Shown here in pieces: positions 4,348 to 5,605 of a stretch of DNA of 5,605 bases. The first letter of the stretch is position 1. Each line of letters opens with the position of its first letter. Position numbers and translations under genes: made by a program. Below the pieces are notes generated by a model. It was given only the letters and a program-made list of their open reading frames with translations. It made no database searches and was not told where the DNA came from. The DNA comes from Minisyncoccota bacterium (lineage in GTDB: Bacteria > Patescibacteriota > Minisyncoccia > Minisyncoccales > CG1-02-41-26): assembly GCA_028715435.1 (NCBI GenBank), contig JAQURU010000045.1, forward strand, positions 1 to 5,605. Reading direction: 5' to 3'.

Positions 4348-5605
4348 TTATCTCTGCAAAGCCAGCCAAATATCTTGGTTGGCAACTTTAAATTCGGCTT
4401 GGGCTAAAAAATTGCCTGTTTTGTTTTTGTTCTCCCTTAATTCCTTTGAACGAGTGGCTGATAAAATTTCCACTTTATTTTTCTGTAAAATTTCTTTTAA
4501 GTTGTTATTAGTAAAATAATTAATAACAATATTTGTGTCGCTTGGAGTTAAACCTGCTTTTTTGCGCAAGTCCTGAATATAGCGAATAATCTCCCGCACC
4601 TGCCCTTCCTCTTTTAGTTCATCGGTAATTGTTATGTCTAATTCAAGCTCGTCTTTTATTGTCTCGTCAAAAACAATCTCTTTCACATTAATCTCGTCTT
4701 TAATTAAATCTAAAACTTTTGAATTCTGACTTATATTTTTGAATTTTGATTTTTGAATTTTGATTTTTCGTAGTGCTTGCCTCACTCCAATACCAAACTC
4801 TGCTCTTTTAGCTAAAGCCAAAGAAACAATATCTCTGGCGTCCTGCATATCTCTTTCTATTTTTTCATCAATAAATCCGTTGTTTGCTTTTGGCCATTGG
4901 CATAAATGAACGGACTGAGGAAAATCCAGCAGAGACCCGGTCTCTAAGACTCCCGAGACCGGGTCTCGGAGAGCTTGATAAATACTCTCAGCTAAAAATG
5001 GCATCAAAGGCGCAATAAGCTTGGCCGTGGTTAATAAAACATTATAAAAAGTGTTTTCAGCTTGCTCTTTATCCTTCTGGCTTTCGGATGCTTGGAATCG
5101 CTTGCGCGAACGCCTTACATACCAAAGTGACAAATCATTGATCCAAAAGTTTTCAATAGCTAAAGTAGCCTTCATTGCATCAAATTTATTTAAACTTTCA
5201 GTTGTTGCTTTAATTAAGTTATGCAACCTGCTCAAAACCCACTGGTCTAATAAATTTTGACTTTTGATTCGTATTTTTGATTTTTGACTTTTGACTTTTG
5301 GCTTATCAGCATATGTTTCAAAAAACTTTACGCAATTCACCAAGGTCAATATTTTCCGCTCAGTCTCTTTCGCTACGTTATAGCCAAACCGCATATTAGT
5401 GGCCGGATTTTGCACCACGTACATCCACCGCATAACATCCGCCCCGATCTTTTCTACAGCAGTATCAAACCAAATAGCATTGCCTTTGGACTTATGCATT
5501 TCTTCGCCTTTTTCATCAACAACTGATGCAAACCCTAACAAATTTTTAAACGGTGCTTTATTTTCTAAAACCCGACTCATCACTAATAAAACATAGAACC
5601 AATTT
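4348..5605 (-). CDS. ileS: Isoleucyl-tRNA synthetase, C-terminal 418 residues; 5' end outside window
   Basis: This enzyme charges tRNA-Ile in the cytoplasm; it is a large class I enzyme of about 900-1000 residues. The frame is open through the right edge, where it reads NWFYVLLVMSRVLEN, typical of the catalytic domain just before KMSKS. An internal GTG at 5583 is not the start. The KMSKS loop reads GEEMHKSKGNAIWFD (about 5467-5511), with His replacing the first Ser. Next come GADVMRWMYVVQNPATNMRFGY and the anticodon-binding helical domain (LDQWVLSRLHNLI; then FWINDLSLWYVRRSRKRF; then LIAPLMPFLAESIYQAL). The C-terminal part has INVKEIVF and ELKEEGQVREIIRYIQDLRK, as in eukaryote-like (type 2) IleRS, not the E. 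coli form with its zinc-binding tail. Three repeat-rich stretches interrupt the usual layout: KPKVKSQKSKIRIKSQN, LRDPVSGVLETGSLL and KIKIQKSKFKNISQNSK. All keep the frame and sit in variable regions, so the enzyme is probably active. Confidence 0.95.
   Translation of the reverse strand, partial: NWFYVLLVMSRVLENKAPFKNLLGFASVVDEKGEEMHKSKGNAIWFDTAVEKIGADVMRWMYVVQNPATNMRFGYNVAKETERKILTLVNCVKFFETYADKPKVKSQKSKIRIKSQNLLDQWVLSRLHNLIKATTESLNKFDAMKATLAIENFWINDLSLWYVRRSRKRFQASESQKDKEQAENTFYNVLLTTAKLIAPLMPFLAESIYQALRDPVSGVLETGSLLDFPQSVHLCQWPKANNGFIDEKIERDMQDARDIVSLALAKRAEFGIGVRQALRKIKIQKSKFKNISQNSKVLDLIKDEINVKEIVFDETIKDELELDITITDELKEEGQVREIIRYIQDLRKKAGLTPSDTNIVINYFTNNNLKEILQKNKVEILSATRSKELRENKNKTGNFLAQAEFKVANQDIWLALQR
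4735..4768. repeat. AT-rich 14-base tandem repeat inside ileS
   Basis: ATTTTTGAATTTTG occurs twice in a row on the plus strand (4735-4748 and 4749-4762), followed by the start of a third copy, ATTTTT (4763-4768). Degenerate copies continue to about 4714 (CTTTTGAATTCTGAC). Each 14-base unit is a doublet of a 7-base TTTTGAA/T theme. In the protein it encodes the Lys/Ser/Asn/Gln-rich stretch KIKIQKSKFKNISQNSK, between the GVRQAL segment and the INVKEIVF segment. Confidence 0.85.
4932..4967. repeat. GC-rich palindromic element inside ileS
   Basis: GAGACCCGGTCTC (4932-4944) and GAGACCGGGTCTC (4955-4967) are exact reverse complements separated by a 10-base loop. Each arm is itself almost a palindrome with a single central base; the right one extends to CCGAGACC-G-GGTCTCGG (4953-4969). 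The GC content is far above the surrounding gene. It encodes RDPVSGVLETGS in frame, between SIYQAL and the conserved SVHL, where family members normally have a short link. It looks like an inserted palindromic repeat. Confidence 0.9.
5255..5302. repeat. AT-rich heptanucleotide repeat tract inside ileS
   Basis: On the plus strand, 7-base units of the form TTTTGAC or TTTTGAT occur at 5255-5261, 5262-5268, 5275-5281, 5282-5288 and 5289-5295. A variant unit, TTTTGGC, lies at 5296-5302, and a TCGTAT break separates the first two units from the rest. The tract is 48 bases long, so it keeps the frame and adds about 16 residues (KPKVKSQKSKIRIKSQ). It lies just before LDQWVLSRLH, at the boundary into the anticodon-binding domain. 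Confidence 0.85.

Noticed and set aside
4344..4385. A longer form of the 132-residue protein starting at TTG 4385.
   Set aside because: It needs a rare start codon and a 38-base overlap with ileS; the ATG at 4343 lies 4 bases after the ileS stop and has a modest upstream AGAGA.
5581..5583. GTG at 5583 as the start of the 411-residue reading frame.
   Set aside because: The frame continues to the right edge as recognisable IleRS sequence (NWFYVLL), so the gene is cut by the window and does not begin here.

Overview
The window looks like chromosomal DNA from a low-GC bacterium, most likely a member of the Patescibacteria (candidate phyla radiation). Three things suggest this. The isoleucyl-tRNA synthetase has the eukaryote-like C-terminal architecture and an MHKSKGN form of the KMSKS motif. 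The glycyl-tRNA synthetase is the single-chain dimer-forming type. Next to it is a membrane-anchored protein built of CARDB/DUF11-like beta-sandwich repeats, a common kind of cell-surface protein in that group. The lineage is inferred from gene style; no marker gene was compared. TGG encodes Trp, GGN encodes Gly and no conserved gene has an in-frame TGA, so the standard bacterial code fits.

Every gene I can support lies on the minus strand, so the reading order runs from high to low coordinates. Upstream block (5605 to 3235): the C-terminal 418 residues of ileS, whose 5' part is beyond the right edge; then an unrecognised basic 132-residue protein (3945-4343); then recO (3235-3939). Gaps of 4 and 5 bases suggest one transcript. 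A likely intrinsic terminator follows recO at 3150-3187.

The 349-base interval 2886-3234 is not empty. It holds a good sigma70-type promoter match, the terminator-like hairpin, a 48-codon ORF with a perfect GGAGG ribosome-binding site, a 12-codon ORF with its own near-perfect Shine-Dalgarno sequence, and a second hairpin with a short T-run. Together these look like a self-contained small-gene or small-RNA unit, and this is the least explained part of the window.

Downstream block (2885 to 1): the membrane-anchored beta-sandwich protein (1227-2885), followed 11 bases later by glyQS (1-1215), whose 3' end is beyond the left edge. These two are probably co-transcribed from a weak promoter near 2902-2935.

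The ileS coding region carries three repeat-like insertions in regions where family members vary: a GC-rich element with 13-base inverted arms (4932-4967) and two AT-rich tandem repeats (4735-4768 and 5255-5302). All keep the reading frame. They look like short repeats that have spread into a housekeeping gene without inactivating it.
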